From Bacillus sp. ISL-55 (GTDB lineage: Bacteria > Bacillota > Bacilli > Bacillales > Cytobacillaceae): a stretch of DNA of 64,000 nucleotides. Made by a program: the position numbers and the translations under genes. The notes under the pieces were generated by a model that saw nothing but the letters and a program-made list of their open reading frames with translations, searched no databases and was not told where the DNA came from. The stretch covers positions 124,001 to 188,000 of the forward strand of contig NZ_JAGGQU010000021.1 in assembly GCF_018613155.1 (NCBI RefSeq), in the 5' to 3' direction. Position 1 is the first letter of the stretch. Each line of letters starts with the position of its first letter. Shown in pieces: positions 15,866 to 24,009 of the stretch.

Positions 15866-16822
15866 TTGATCGTTAAAAAAAGAAAAATACCATTAAGACT
15901 AATAATAAATGATGCAATCTTAAGGAGGTTACCTGAAACACATCCTAAACGGGCTGATGTAATACAGGATTCCATGCGATTTGGAGCTGGCCACAAAGGC
16001 GAGGTAACTCTGGACTATTACACTAGCCTCCTCCATGAAGAAGATTTCCACATCTTCCAGGGTTTGCGCTTAAAAACCGGTGAAACACATTTCCAAATGG
16101 ACTCCCTACTCATCTCCCCTTCATTCGCCATTATAATTGAATCCAAAAACATGGCCGGCACTCTCACTTTTAATTCCCAATTCAATCAAATGGAACGCAG
16201 CCTGAATGATAAAACAGATACGTTTGATGACCCACTTCTTCAAGCCAAGAGACACCGTATTCTCCTCCTAAGATGGCTGATTCACCACCATTATCCTATG
16301 ATTCCTATCGAATATTTAGTCTTTAGCAGCAACCCTTCAACTGCCTTGCGAAACCCCTCTAATGATCCTGAAATATATCATCGTGTGTGTCCGCCAGGTA
16401 GACTCATATTCAAAATTGAAGAGTTTCTTTCAAAATATCCAAAAACATTACTTACCATAAAAGAAGTTAAGAAGCTAAGTAAGCATCTGCTAAAGAGCGA
16501 CCAGCCTCCGGAATCACACCTTCCAAGATTTCAAATCAATCCGTCTGAATACCTTACCGGAGTCCAATGCCCGTCTTGCAATCGATATGCAATGGAGCGA
16601 TATAGCGGTACTTGGAATTGTCACCACTGCGGGACTACTGCAAAAGACGCCCACTTACAAGCATTAGAAGACTATTTTCTTTTAATTAACCCAAGCATCA
16701 ATAATCAGCAGTTTCGGTTGTTCGTACATTTACCATCACAAAAACTAGCATCCAAGTTGTTGGCAAATTCAAATCTCAAAACAACTGGAGCAACAAAAAG
16801 CAGAAGGTACCAACGCAAATAA
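15866..16822 (+). CDS. NERD domain protein with C-terminal zinc ribbon
   Basis: A 318-residue protein. The NERD (nuclease-related) domain spans residues ~35-155: GHKGEVTLDYY, then FQMDSLLISPSFAIIIESKN, which carries the D..ExK-type pattern of the restriction-endonuclease-like fold. Near the C terminus CPSC...CHHC forms a zinc ribbon (~250-275). NERD proteins are widespread and mostly uncharacterised; DNA binding or processing is predicted. Start: the frame is open from 15776, but TTG at 15866 has AAGGAGG eight bases before it, a near-ideal site. Single-gene unit, converging on prfB. Confidence 0.8.
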   Translation: MIVKKRKIPLRLIINDAILRRLPETHPKRADVIQDSMRFGAGHKGEVTLDYYTSLLHEEDFHIFQGLRLKTGETHFQMDSLLISPSFAIIIESKNMAGTLTFNSQFNQMERSLNDKTDTFDDPLLQAKRHRILLLRWLIHHHYPMIPIEYLVFSSNPSTALRNPSNDPEIYHRVCPPGRLIFKIEEFLSKYPKTLLTIKEVKKLSKHLLKSDQPPESHLPRFQINPSEYLTGVQCPSCNRYAMERYSGTWNCHHCGTTAKDAHLQALEDYFLLINPSINNQQFRLFVHLPSQKLASKLLANSNLKTTGATKSRRYQRK

Positions 16823-16848
16823 AAATCCCCCGCCAACCCGGCGGGGGA
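16820..16848 (-). terminator. Terminator of prfB
   Basis: CCCCCGCC and GGCGGGGG form a GC-rich stem; on the minus strand it is followed by ATTTTTATTT. It overlaps the end of the convergent NERD gene. Confidence 0.85.
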
Positions 16849-16874
16849 CCACAAAACTCATATGCGGATCAATT

Positions 16875-17985
16875 TTACTCACCCAAACTCAACTTAGACC
16901 TCAAATAAGCATCAATAAACATATCAATATCCCCGTCCATGACTCCTTGCACATTACCGGATTCGGCACCGGTGCGGTGGTCTTTTACCATGGAATATGG
17001 ATGGAAAACGTAAGAACGAATCTGACTGCCCCAACCGATTTCTTTTTGCTCGCCGCGGATTTCGTCCAGCTCGGCTTGCTGCTGTTCGATTTCGCGCTGG
17101 TAAAGCTTCGCTTTCAGCATCTTCATTGACGTTTCACGGTTCTTGATCTGTGAACGTTCTGCCTGTGATGAAACAACAACACCGGTCGGCAAGTGCGTGA
17201 TACGGACGGCTGAGTCAGTCGTGTTGATGTGCTGACCGCCGGCGCCGCTTGCACGGTACGTGTCGATTTTCAGGTCTTCAGTGCGAATGTCGATTTCGAT
17301 TTCATTGTTGAATTCCGGCATCACTTCGCAAGATACAAATGAAGTATGGCGGCGTCCTGAAGAATCGAACGGCGAAATACGAACCAGACGGTGAACGCCT
17401 TTTTCCGCTTTCAAGTAACCGTAGGCATTGTGGCCGTTAATTTTCAAAGTGACACTCTTAATCCCAGCTTCGTCTCCTGGCAGATAATCCAGTGTCTCCA
17501 CCTTGAAGCCGCGCTTTTCTGCCCAGCGCGTGTACATACGCAACAGCATGGAACCCCAATCCTGAGACTCAGTTCCACCCGCGCCAGGGTGCAATTCAAG
17601 AATCGCATTGTTTTTATCATGCTCTTCACTCAACAACAATTGAAGTTCAAACTCGCTCATGCGCTCTTTGAATTCGATAAGCTCCTTCTCCAAATCTTCC
17701 CGAAGGTCCGCATCGTCCTCTTCCTTCACAAGCTCATAAGTCAAATCGAGATTTTCGTAAGTCTCGCTAAGCTCGTTAAAAACATTAACCTGTTCCTTAA
17801 GCGCATTCGCTTCGTTGATGACAACCTGTGCCTTCTGCTGGTCATCCCAAAAGTCTGGCGCAAGCATGCCATCCTCTAGCTCAGCGATTCGCGCTTCTTT
17901 ATTTTCTAGGTCAAAGAGACCCCCTGAAGCCCGCTAATTTCTTAGCTGTTTTCTCAAGTTCATTCCTGATATCTGCTAATTCCAT
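16875..17985 (-). CDS. prfB: Peptide chain release factor 2, programmed +1 frameshift
   Basis: RF2 recognises UGA and UAA stop codons. Translation starts at ATG 17985 (GAGGTGAACGAT before it), runs 24 codons and meets an in-frame TGA at 17913-17911. The context AGGGGG TCT CTT TGA C is the classic autoregulatory site: a Shine-Dalgarno-like AGGGGG followed by the slippery CTT-TGA. Slipping by one base continues as GAC and gives 345 more residues, 369 in total, the usual length. Catalytic GGQ ([11 protein letters not shown]) and the SPF stop-recognition motif are present. It follows secA as in B. subtilis, but a terminator lies between them and TATAAT about 30 bases upstream suggests its own promoter. 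Confidence 0.96.
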
Positions 17986-18040
17986 ATCGTTCACCTCATA
18001 GTTAAGTTACTTTCCATTATACCGTATTGTATGTTCCAAG

Positions 18041-18070
18041 GAAAAAGAGAGCCGAAGATTCGGCCCTCTT
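18041..18070 (-). terminator. Terminator of secA
   Basis: Minus strand GAGGGCCGAA and TTCGGCTCTC form the stem, followed by TTTTTCC. Confidence 0.87.
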
Positions 18071-18103
18071 GCTTGAAAAATTATTCTGCGCGCGCAATAA
18101 AGC

Positions 18104-20617
18104 TTATTCCGCTTTTCCGCAGCAATTCTTGTATTTCTTGCCGCTGCCGCAGATGCAAGGATCATTACGGCCGACATCCATCGACTTGACGACAGGCTTT
18201 TTCTTCACTTTGCCGCCTTCGCCCTCTTTTGGATTCACTGCATGGCCTTTCGCTACTTCCTGGCGCTCAAGGTTGCTGCGGATTTCAGCTTTCATGATAT
18301 ATTTTGCAACGTCGTCTTCAATTGAAAGAACCATGTTTTCGAACATCGCGAAGCCTTCATGCTGGTATTCGCGCAGTGGATCGATCTGACCGTATGCACG
18401 AAGGTGGATACCCTGGCGAAGCTGGTCCATCTGGTCGATATGGTCCATCCACTTTGAGTCGACCGAACGAAGTACGATTACTTTTTCAAATTCTCGCATT
18501 TGCTCGTCAGTCAACAGTTCTTCTTTTTCATCATAGCGCTCTTTCACCTTCGCCATGATCACTTCAATGATTTCATCCTGCTCTTTGCCGCGAAGGTCTT
18601 CAGCAGTGATGTCACCTTCATGAAGCAGGTTGCCGTTCACGTAGTCGAGAATGCTGTTCAGATCCCATTTTTCCATATCCTCGCCCGCTGGTGTATGGGC
18701 AGAGACATTGCGCTCCAATGCAGACCTGATCATTTTTTCAACGATGTCGCGTAGGTTATCAGATTCAAGAACCTCGTCACGCTGCTTGTAGATGATTTCG
18801 CGCTGCTGGCGAAGAACATCATCGTACTGAAGCAACTGCTTACGAGCATCGAAGTTGTTGCCCTCCACACGTTTTTGCGCAGACTCAACGGCTCTTGAGA
18901 CCATCTTGCTCTGGATTGGCTGGGTATCATCCATGCCAAGGCGCTCCATCATCGATTTCATATTGTCAGAACCGAAGCGGCGCATAAGTTCATCTTCCAT
19001 AGAGAGATAGAATTGAGTCACACCAGGGTCTCCCTGACGTCCGGAACGTCCGCGGAGCTGGTTATCGATACGACGGCTCTCGTGACGCTCTGTACCAATT
19101 ACCGCAAGACCGCCAACTTCTTTAACGCCCTCGCCAAGCTTGATATCCGTACCACGGCCCGCCATGTTTGTCGCGATCGTAACGGAGCCCTGATGACCGG
19201 CTTCAGCGATAATTTCCGCTTCACGCTCATGGTTTTTCGCGTTCAGGACATTATGCTTGATGCCCTTTTTTGATAGGAACGCAGAAATGATTTCAGATGT
19301 TTCAATCGCAACTGTACCAACTAGGACTGGTTGTCCAGCCTGGTGGCGTTCGGCAATGTCATCAGCTACTGCCTTGAACTTCCCTTCCATCGATGCGTAG
19401 ATCAAATCCGGACGGTCGTCACGCGCGATTGGACGGTTCGTCGGGATAACGACAACATTCATATTGTATATATTGCGGAATTCCTCTTCCTCAGTTTTCG
19501 CTGTACCCGTCATACCGGACAGCTTCTCGTACATACGGAAGTAGTTCTGGAATGTAATTGTCGCAAGCGTCATGCTTTCATTCTGGATCTCAAGGCCTTC
19601 TTTTGCCTCGATTGCCTGGTGCAAGCCCTCGCTGTAGCGGCGGCCCTTCATCAGACGGCCAGTGAATTGGTCAACGATGACGATTTCGCCATCCTGGACG
19701 ACGTAATCCACATCTTTGTGCATGCTCGCCTGAGCTTTCATCGCCTGGTTTATATGGTGAAGCAATGTCACATGCTTGATGTCAAAAAGGTTCTCGATGC
19801 CAAAAGCCTTCTCGGACTTCGTGATTCCTTCCTCCGTCAGCTGGACACCCTTCGTTTTTTCATCATAAGTGTAATCTTCTTCACGCTTCAAAGTGCGCAC
19901 GAATGCATTAGCCTGAATATAAAGCGCAGCAGATTTTTGAGCAGAGCCGGAAATGATCAACGGAGTACGCGCTTCATCGATCAAGATGGAGTCAACTTCA
20001 TCGATGACACAGAAGTGCAATGGACGCTGAACCTTCTGGTCTGTGTACAGCACCATGTTGTCACGAAGATAGTCGAAGCCGAACTCGTTGTTCGTACCAT
20101 AAGTGATGTCGGCACGGTACGCTTCCTGCTTTTCTTCCTTCGTCATGCTGTTCAGGTTCAAGCCAACAGACAGGCCAAGGAATTCATACAGCTTGCCCAT
20201 TTCAACGGCGTCACGGCTTGCCAGATATTCGTTGACCGTGATAACGTGTACGCCACGTCCTGTGATCGCGTTCAAGTAAACCGGCATTGTAGCAGTCAGG
20301 GTTTTACCTTCACCAGTCTTCATTTCAGAGATATTTCCTTCATGGAGGGAAATACCACCCATCAGCTGGACTTTATAAGGATACAGACCAAGGACACGCT
20401 TTGCACCTTCACGGACGACTGCGAACGCTTCAATCAGCAGGTCATCAGTAGACTCACCGTTCTGGTAACGGGATTTGAACTCCTCAGTTTTTTCCCTAAG
20501 CTGATCGTCCGAAAGCTTTTCCATATCGCCTGCAAGTGCATCGATTTGGTCCGCCATTTTCGTCAATCTCTTGATATCGCGTTTATTCTGGTCGAAAATT
20601 TTCGTTAAAATCCCCAT
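18104..20617 (-). CDS. secA: Protein translocase motor subunit SecA
   Basis: The 837-residue ATPase that drives preproteins through SecYEG. Walker A GEGKT at residues 102-106, DEVDS motif near 207, helicase motor 2 with [12 protein letters not shown] and [13 protein letters not shown]. The C-terminal zinc-binding tail that contacts SecB or ribosomes is intact (Cys821, Cys823, Cys832, Cys833). The start ATG has AAAGGAGCG upstream. Length and order (secA then prfB) match B. subtilis. Confidence 0.98.
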   Translation of the reverse strand: MGILTKIFDQNKRDIKRLTKMADQIDALAGDMEKLSDDQLREKTEEFKSRYQNGESTDDLLIEAFAVVREGAKRVLGLYPYKVQLMGGISLHEGNISEMKTGEGKTLTATMPVYLNAITGRGVHVITVNEYLASRDAVEMGKLYEFLGLSVGLNLNSMTKEEKQEAYRADITYGTNNEFGFDYLRDNMVLYTDQKVQRPLHFCVIDEVDSILIDEARTPLIISGSAQKSAALYIQANAFVRTLKREEDYTYDEKTKGVQLTEEGITKSEKAFGIENLFDIKHVTLLHHINQAMKAQASMHKDVDYVVQDGEIVIVDQFTGRLMKGRRYSEGLHQAIEAKEGLEIQNESMTLATITFQNYFRMYEKLSGMTGTAKTEEEEFRNIYNMNVVVIPTNRPIARDDRPDLIYASMEGKFKAVADDIAERHQAGQPVLVGTVAIETSEIISAFLSKKGIKHNVLNAKNHEREAEIIAEAGHQGSVTIATNMAGRGTDIKLGEGVKEVGGLAVIGTERHESRRIDNQLRGRSGRQGDPGVTQFYLSMEDELMRRFGSDNMKSMMERLGMDDTQPIQSKMVSRAVESAQKRVEGNNFDARKQLLQYDDVLRQQREIIYKQRDEVLESDNLRDIVEKMIRSALERNVSAHTPAGEDMEKWDLNSILDYVNGNLLHEGDITAEDLRGKEQDEIIEVIMAKVKERYDEKEELLTDEQMREFEKVIVLRSVDSKWMDHIDQMDQLRQGIHLRAYGQIDPLREYQHEGFAMFENMVLSIEDDVAKYIMKAEIRSNLERQEVAKGHAVNPKEGEGGKVKKKPVVKSMDVGRNDPCICGSGKKYKNCCGKAE

Positions 20618-20689
20618 ACAGACGCTCCTTTTATCTAATGAATCTCGTTGTATTTATAAGTTGATAGTCGTATAAATTGTCCCAAGAAC

Positions 20690-20927
20690 AAAAAGCGCAA
20701 GCGCCTCGTTCAGCCCCGACAAGCGCTGGAGAGCCGCCCAATGAAGTCGTTCTTTGACTTCAATGGGCGGATCGAAATAGAAATGTATAGCCGACTGCCC
20801 AGAAACGCAGAAACTGGAGACTCCGACAAAGAAGCGCTTTTTGCTTCTGCCGGCGGAGTTGAAGTTTCGGAGTTTCTAGGAGGCGACACTAGACAAGCGA
20901 CTCGAGGGGCTAGGCGCTGGAGCTGGA
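20690..20927 (+). repeat. Intergenic structured repeat element, long copy
   Basis: Begins AAAAGCGCAAGCGCCT and ends AGGCGCTGGAGCTGGA; outer blocks match the second copy at 33184-33300 in the same orientation with few differences. Conserved internal blocks are CAGCCCCGACAAGCGCTGGAG, a TGAAGTC/GACTTCA inverted pair, and CGACTCGAGGGGCTAG. This copy carries about 120 extra bases (roughly 20773-20893) with their own inverted repeat (ACTCCG...CGGAGT). It codes for nothing evident. The form suggests a non-autonomous mobile or RNA-structured element. Confidence 0.8.
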
Positions 20928-20984
20928 TTAAGAAAACTACATGCAGTTATCCACACCTAAATATTTTTATAATTTCCTTAACAA

Positions 20985-21020
20985 AGAAAAAAGATTCGCT
21001 GTAAACGCACCGAATCCCTT
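20985..21020 (-). terminator. Hairpin with T-run downstream of the DUF1028 gene
   Basis: GATTCG and CGAATC (20993-20998 and 21011-21016) with a T-run on the minus strand side; a second, weaker terminator about 100 bases beyond the one next to the stop codon. Confidence 0.55.
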
Positions 21021-21096
21021 TTAGAAAAATTCGATTTATTGCTAAATACTATCTTACCACTTACAGCAAGGGGTGACAACCAATCGAGGTATGCGA

Positions 21097-21129
21097 AAAG
21101 TCCCACTGCCGGCTGACAGGGGACTTAAG
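21097..21129 (-). terminator. Terminator of the DUF1028 gene
   Basis: Minus strand AAGTCCC and GGGACTT, with an inner CTG/CAG pairing, followed by TTTTC; begins a few bases after the stop. Confidence 0.7.
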
Positions 21130-21132
21130 GAT

Positions 21133-21975
21133 TTATTGATTTTTCATAAACTCCAGCACTTCTAAATCAATCTTGCCTTTCTCCTGTTCTCTTTCTTCGA
21201 AGTTTTCGGTATGGAAGTAGGACGTGAGCGCTTTATGGAGCTCTTCGCCGTCAGTTGGATCAGCCTTCAGATAATCGAGTCGCTTAAGATGCTCGACGAC
21301 TGTTTCCCTGACCTCAGCTTCGATGGCAACTACATTCTCAGGCTTTGATTTTGCAAAATAAAGCTGCTGAAGGCCGTAGATACGGATCAGTTCCGTGATT
21401 GGTTCCGGATGGTCATCGACGCGAAGATCAATGTATCGGTCGTTGTAGCCACCGTAACCGCCCTTCTCCTTAACGACAAGGAGCGCCGCCGACTGCTGGC
21501 CTCTGCTATCCCCTCCAGCTTGCTGCCCGGCATTGAGCGCTTGCAGCAACCGATGGGCAAGTGAGCCTTCAGTTGACTCAAACGTTCCCGCCATAGCTTT
21601 TACAGTATTCTCATCTACTAAAATATTCCCCTGTGCCGCGAAATGCTTCCCTGTCACTCCGCCTGCCCAGTCATAGCAATATGTACCTGTAAAAGTTGCT
21701 GGGTTACCTTTAGCATCAATCAAGCCGACCTGGCGCATTTCCTTGTCAGGGTCGTCCTTTGTGATCAGCTCCATCACTTCCTCAGCAGTTTTCCCCTGTT
21801 CCATCAACTCCAACGCCTGGGGACCATACGCTGTATTCGCGTAAGACTGCGTCGCCACAGCTCCAACTCCGGCCTTCGCAAACGGAACAACCGCCCCAAC
21901 TCCAAGAAATTTAGACTGTACCGCAATTCCCCATTCTTTTTCCTGTGGATCATAACCTGCGATTGAAAATGTCAT
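21133..21975 (-). CDS. DUF1028 family protein, Ntn-hydrolase-like
   Basis: A 280-residue soluble protein. The N-terminal MTFSIAGYDPQEKEWGIAVQSKFLGVG with GAVATQSYAN is typical of DUF1028, a family with an Ntn-hydrolase-like fold and no settled function. The C-terminal 70 residues are charged and helical. The start has AGGAGGCGATACAT before ATG. It stands alone between hpf and secA, a position where B. subtilis has no such gene, so it is an insertion in this lineage. Terminators lie on both sides. Confidence 0.82.
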   Translation of the reverse strand: MTFSIAGYDPQEKEWGIAVQSKFLGVGAVVPFAKAGVGAVATQSYANTAYGPQALELMEQGKTAEEVMELITKDDPDKEMRQVGLIDAKGNPATFTGTYCYDWAGGVTGKHFAAQGNILVDENTVKAMAGTFESTEGSLAHRLLQALNAGQQAGGDSRGQQSAALLVVKEKGGYGGYNDRYIDLRVDDHPEPITELIRIYGLQQLYFAKSKPENVVAIEAEVRETVVEHLKRLDYLKADPTDGEELHKALTSYFHTENFEEREQEKGKIDLEVLEFMKNQ

Positions 21976-22036
21976 ATGTATCGCCTCCTGTAAAAATTAT
22001 TTCGGCACTCGGTATAATTTTTCCTTCAAAAGAACA

Positions 22037-22071
22037 AATTAAAACCCACAGCCAATTTCTGACTGTGGGTA
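22037..22071 (-). terminator. Terminator of hpf
   Basis: ACCCACAG and CTGTGGGT form an 8-bp stem; minus strand tail is TTTTAATTTG. Confidence 0.85.
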
Positions 22072-22130
22072 GAATGTTAGATTAATGTGATAGGCGGCGA
22101 GATTCAATCAAGCCGTTGCAGCCATATTTC

Positions 22131-22676
22131 TTATTGTGCTTCAATCAAACCATAACGGCCGTCGTTACGCTTGTAAACAACATTTGTCTGGTTTGTTTCA
22201 GCGTTTGTGAACACGTAGAAGCTGTGGCCCAGCATGTTCATCTGCAGGATCGCTTCCTCGCTGTCCATTGGCTTCAAATCGAAACTCTTAGTACGGACAA
22301 CTTCCAAGTCTTCATCTTCTTCAACCTGTTCAACTTCTGTGAAAATCGGAACGAAATCCTTCAGGCTTTCCTTATCACGGAATTTGCGGTTTACCTTCGT
22401 TTTGTGCTTGCGGATTTGACGCTCAAGCTTATCAGTGATCAAATCAATCGCAGCATACATATCTTCATGAAGCTCCTCTGCGCGAAGCACAAGATCCTTC
22501 ATTGGAATTGTAATTTCAACTTTTGATTTTTTATCTTGGTAAACTTTCAAATTCACATTTACATTGGCATTGGGTGACTCCGTAAAATAACGCTCAAGCT
22601 TAGCAACCTTCTTCTCAACATACTCTCTGATTGCTGGAGTTACCTCAATGTTTTCTCCACGAATGTTGTAGTTCAT
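22131..22676 (-). CDS. hpf: Long-form ribosome hibernation promoting factor
   Basis: A 181-residue protein: an N-terminal S30AE domain (residues 1-100, MNYNIRGENIEVTPAIREYVEKK) that sits in the 30S decoding region, and a C-terminal dimerisation domain (SEEAILQMNMLGHSFYVFTN) that pairs 70S ribosomes into 100S particles. The frame runs upstream, but the ATG at 22676 has AAAGGAGGAG and matches all family members. Equivalent to B. subtilis YvyD/HPF. A sigma-B-like promoter lies about 50 bases upstream. Confidence 0.95.
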   Translation of the reverse strand: MNYNIRGENIEVTPAIREYVEKKVAKLERYFTESPNANVNVNLKVYQDKKSKVEITIPMKDLVLRAEELHEDMYAAIDLITDKLERQIRKHKTKVNRKFRDKESLKDFVPIFTEVEQVEEDEDLEVVRTKSFDLKPMDSEEAILQMNMLGHSFYVFTNAETNQTNVVYKRNDGRYGLIEAQ

Positions 22677-22722
22677 AGTGGACTCCTCCTTTGGGATATG
22701 ACTATGTATTACTAATTCTATT

Positions 22723-22748
22723 TTACCCCAAAGAACTCCTGCAAAAAC
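22723..22748 (-). promoter_or_regulatory. Sigma-B-like promoter of hpf
   Basis: Minus strand GTTTTT, 14-base spacer, GGGTAA, compared with the sigma-B consensus GTTTAA-N12/15-GGGTAT. B. subtilis yvyD is known to be under sigma-B control, which supports the reading. Confidence 0.5.
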
Positions 22749-22825
22749 AGTCTGAAGATTTGACATTTTTATGTCTGTTTTTACCGTCGGAATAGTGGAT
22801 AATTTGGTGAGGGTTGTCCGAATAT

Positions 22826-22853
22826 GGAAAAACCGCCCGGGATTGGGCGGTTT
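22826..22853 (-). terminator. Terminator at the end of the flaG-fliDST operon
   Basis: AAACCGCCC and GGGCGGTTT form a 9-bp stem followed by TTCC; the stop codon of the 129-residue gene lies within the stem. Confidence 0.82.
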
Positions 22854-23241
22854 AGTTGATGTAATAGGGCCTGAATTGTTTATTGATTTCCCTGGACCAT
22901 TCGGAAAAAGCAGGATAAATACTTTCACCAATTACCTCTTCCCATATACTGTAATCGGAATGATGAAGTAATTGAGCTTTTTCCCATACATTCGTAAAAG
23001 AAGTGAATTGGATCAGGACTTCCGGTCGCTCCGCAAAATGCTCAGCAAGAACCTGGTTGGAGAGATGGATTTGCCCAAACGCCAAACTGACATCATCCCA
23101 CAAGTGATCAGCGTCCTCCAGCTTCAGTTTTTCTAGACAACGAAAGATATGTCCAAATGCTTCTTCAATGGTATCCAGCAAACCGATATACTGCCTAACC
23201 AAGAGCATTTTCTCTTCACTTAACGCATTCAATCCATTCAC
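22852..23241 (-). CDS. Uncharacterised 129-residue protein at the end of the fliDST operon
   Basis: Not recognised. GTG start immediately after the fliT TAG, with AGAGGAAAT as binding site, so it is translated with fliT. The protein is acidic, largely helical, has one Cys and several Trp, no signal peptide and no membrane segment. Its place, last gene of flaG-fliD-fliS-fliT before the terminator, suggests a soluble helper, for example a chaperone or regulator tied to flagellar export. That function is inference from position only. Confidence 0.72.
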   Translation of the reverse strand: MNGLNALSEEKMLLVRQYIGLLDTIEEAFGHIFRCLEKLKLEDADHLWDDVSLAFGQIHLSNQVLAEHFAERPEVLIQFTSFTNVWEKAQLLHHSDYSIWEEVIGESIYPAFSEWSREINKQFRPYYIN

Positions 23242-23586
23242 CTATTTCCTCTTGTCGTAAAACATGCCATCTGTCGAAAGGTTTTGATATGGATTGACAT
23301 ATTTTGTGTTGGATTCTTTTTTCGTTTGCAAATTCTTGATGTCTTTTTGAATCCAAATCTTTTCAGCTATCAAAAGCTGGTCAAGCCTGGTGTTCAGTTG
23401 GACGATTTGCCTGCCCAGTTCGGCGTCCTCAAGAGTATAGGGAGGGACGATTCCCTTCATAAGGACCTCCCGTTTTTCCAAAAGCTCCTCCACTTTTAAA
23501 ATCTTCTCATCCCGCTCTTCCAGAGGCTTTTGCAAAATCTGAATCAACTCAAGCGTCGCCTCGTAAAAGTCCTTGACAGCGCTCAC
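23242..23586 (-). CDS. fliT: Flagellar protein FliT
   Basis: A 114-residue, helical, charged protein similar in size and position to B. subtilis FliT, an export chaperone thought to act on FliD. The frame runs further upstream, but the likely start is GTG at 23586, which overlaps the fliS stop by one base (TAGTG) with GGTGG shortly before. Low sequence conservation is usual for FliT; synteny carries the call. Confidence 0.82.
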   Translation of the reverse strand: MSAVKDFYEATLELIQILQKPLEERDEKILKVEELLEKREVLMKGIVPPYTLEDAELGRQIVQLNTRLDQLLIAEKIWIQKDIKNLQTKKESNTKYVNPYQNLSTDGMFYDKRK

Positions 23587-23987
23587 TACGCCATACCACC
23601 CTGGCCATACTGCTTCTGGCGGTTCATCTGGATGACCTGCTTCCACGTATCGCGGAACTCTGTCACAAGTCCCTCCACTTCCTCAAGAGCACCAATATCA
23701 TTCTTGATGTTCGCATCAATCAAGCGGCGGTTCATGAAATCATACAACGACATCATACTTTGCGAGACTTCAAGATCCATATTCAGCGTCACCATCAACT
23801 CCTGGACGATGTTCTGTGCCTTCTGGATATTCGTGTTCTTTACCTGAATGTCCTTCGACTGAATTCCATGTTTCGCCAGGGTAATAAACTTCAGGCAACC
23901 ATTATATAACATCAACGTCAGCTCCCCAGGCGAAGCGGTGTTCACAGAACTCTGCTGGTAAGACTGGTACGGATTATTTACTGCCAT
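23586..23987 (-). CDS. fliS: Flagellin export chaperone FliS
   Basis: A 133-residue helical protein beginning MAVNNPYQSYQQSSVNTASPGEL, the family signature, with LTLMLYNGCLKFI following. FliS binds the C terminus of flagellin and keeps it unpolymerised before export. In the FliW-CsrA circuit, FliS also affects free flagellin. Between fliD and fliT as in B. subtilis. Confidence 0.95.
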   Translation of the reverse strand: MAVNNPYQSYQQSSVNTASPGELTLMLYNGCLKFITLAKHGIQSKDIQVKNTNIQKAQNIVQELMVTLNMDLEVSQSMMSLYDFMNRRLIDANIKNDIGALEEVEGLVTEFRDTWKQVIQMNRQKQYGQGGMA

Positions 23988-24009
23988 TTAAAACGCTCCC
24001 TTGTAAAAA

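Noticed and set aside
19331-20608. 425-codon plus-strand frame
   Set aside because: It is exactly antisense to secA with no start signal; an overlapping shadow frame.
20741-21004. 87-codon plus-strand frame after secA
   Set aside because: Lies within the repeat element and a terminator; the second copy of the element does not keep the frame.
22131-22931. Long version of hpf starting at 22931
   Set aside because: The first 85 codons cover the operon terminator and sigma-B promoter; the ATG at 22676 has AAAGGAGGAG and matches the family.
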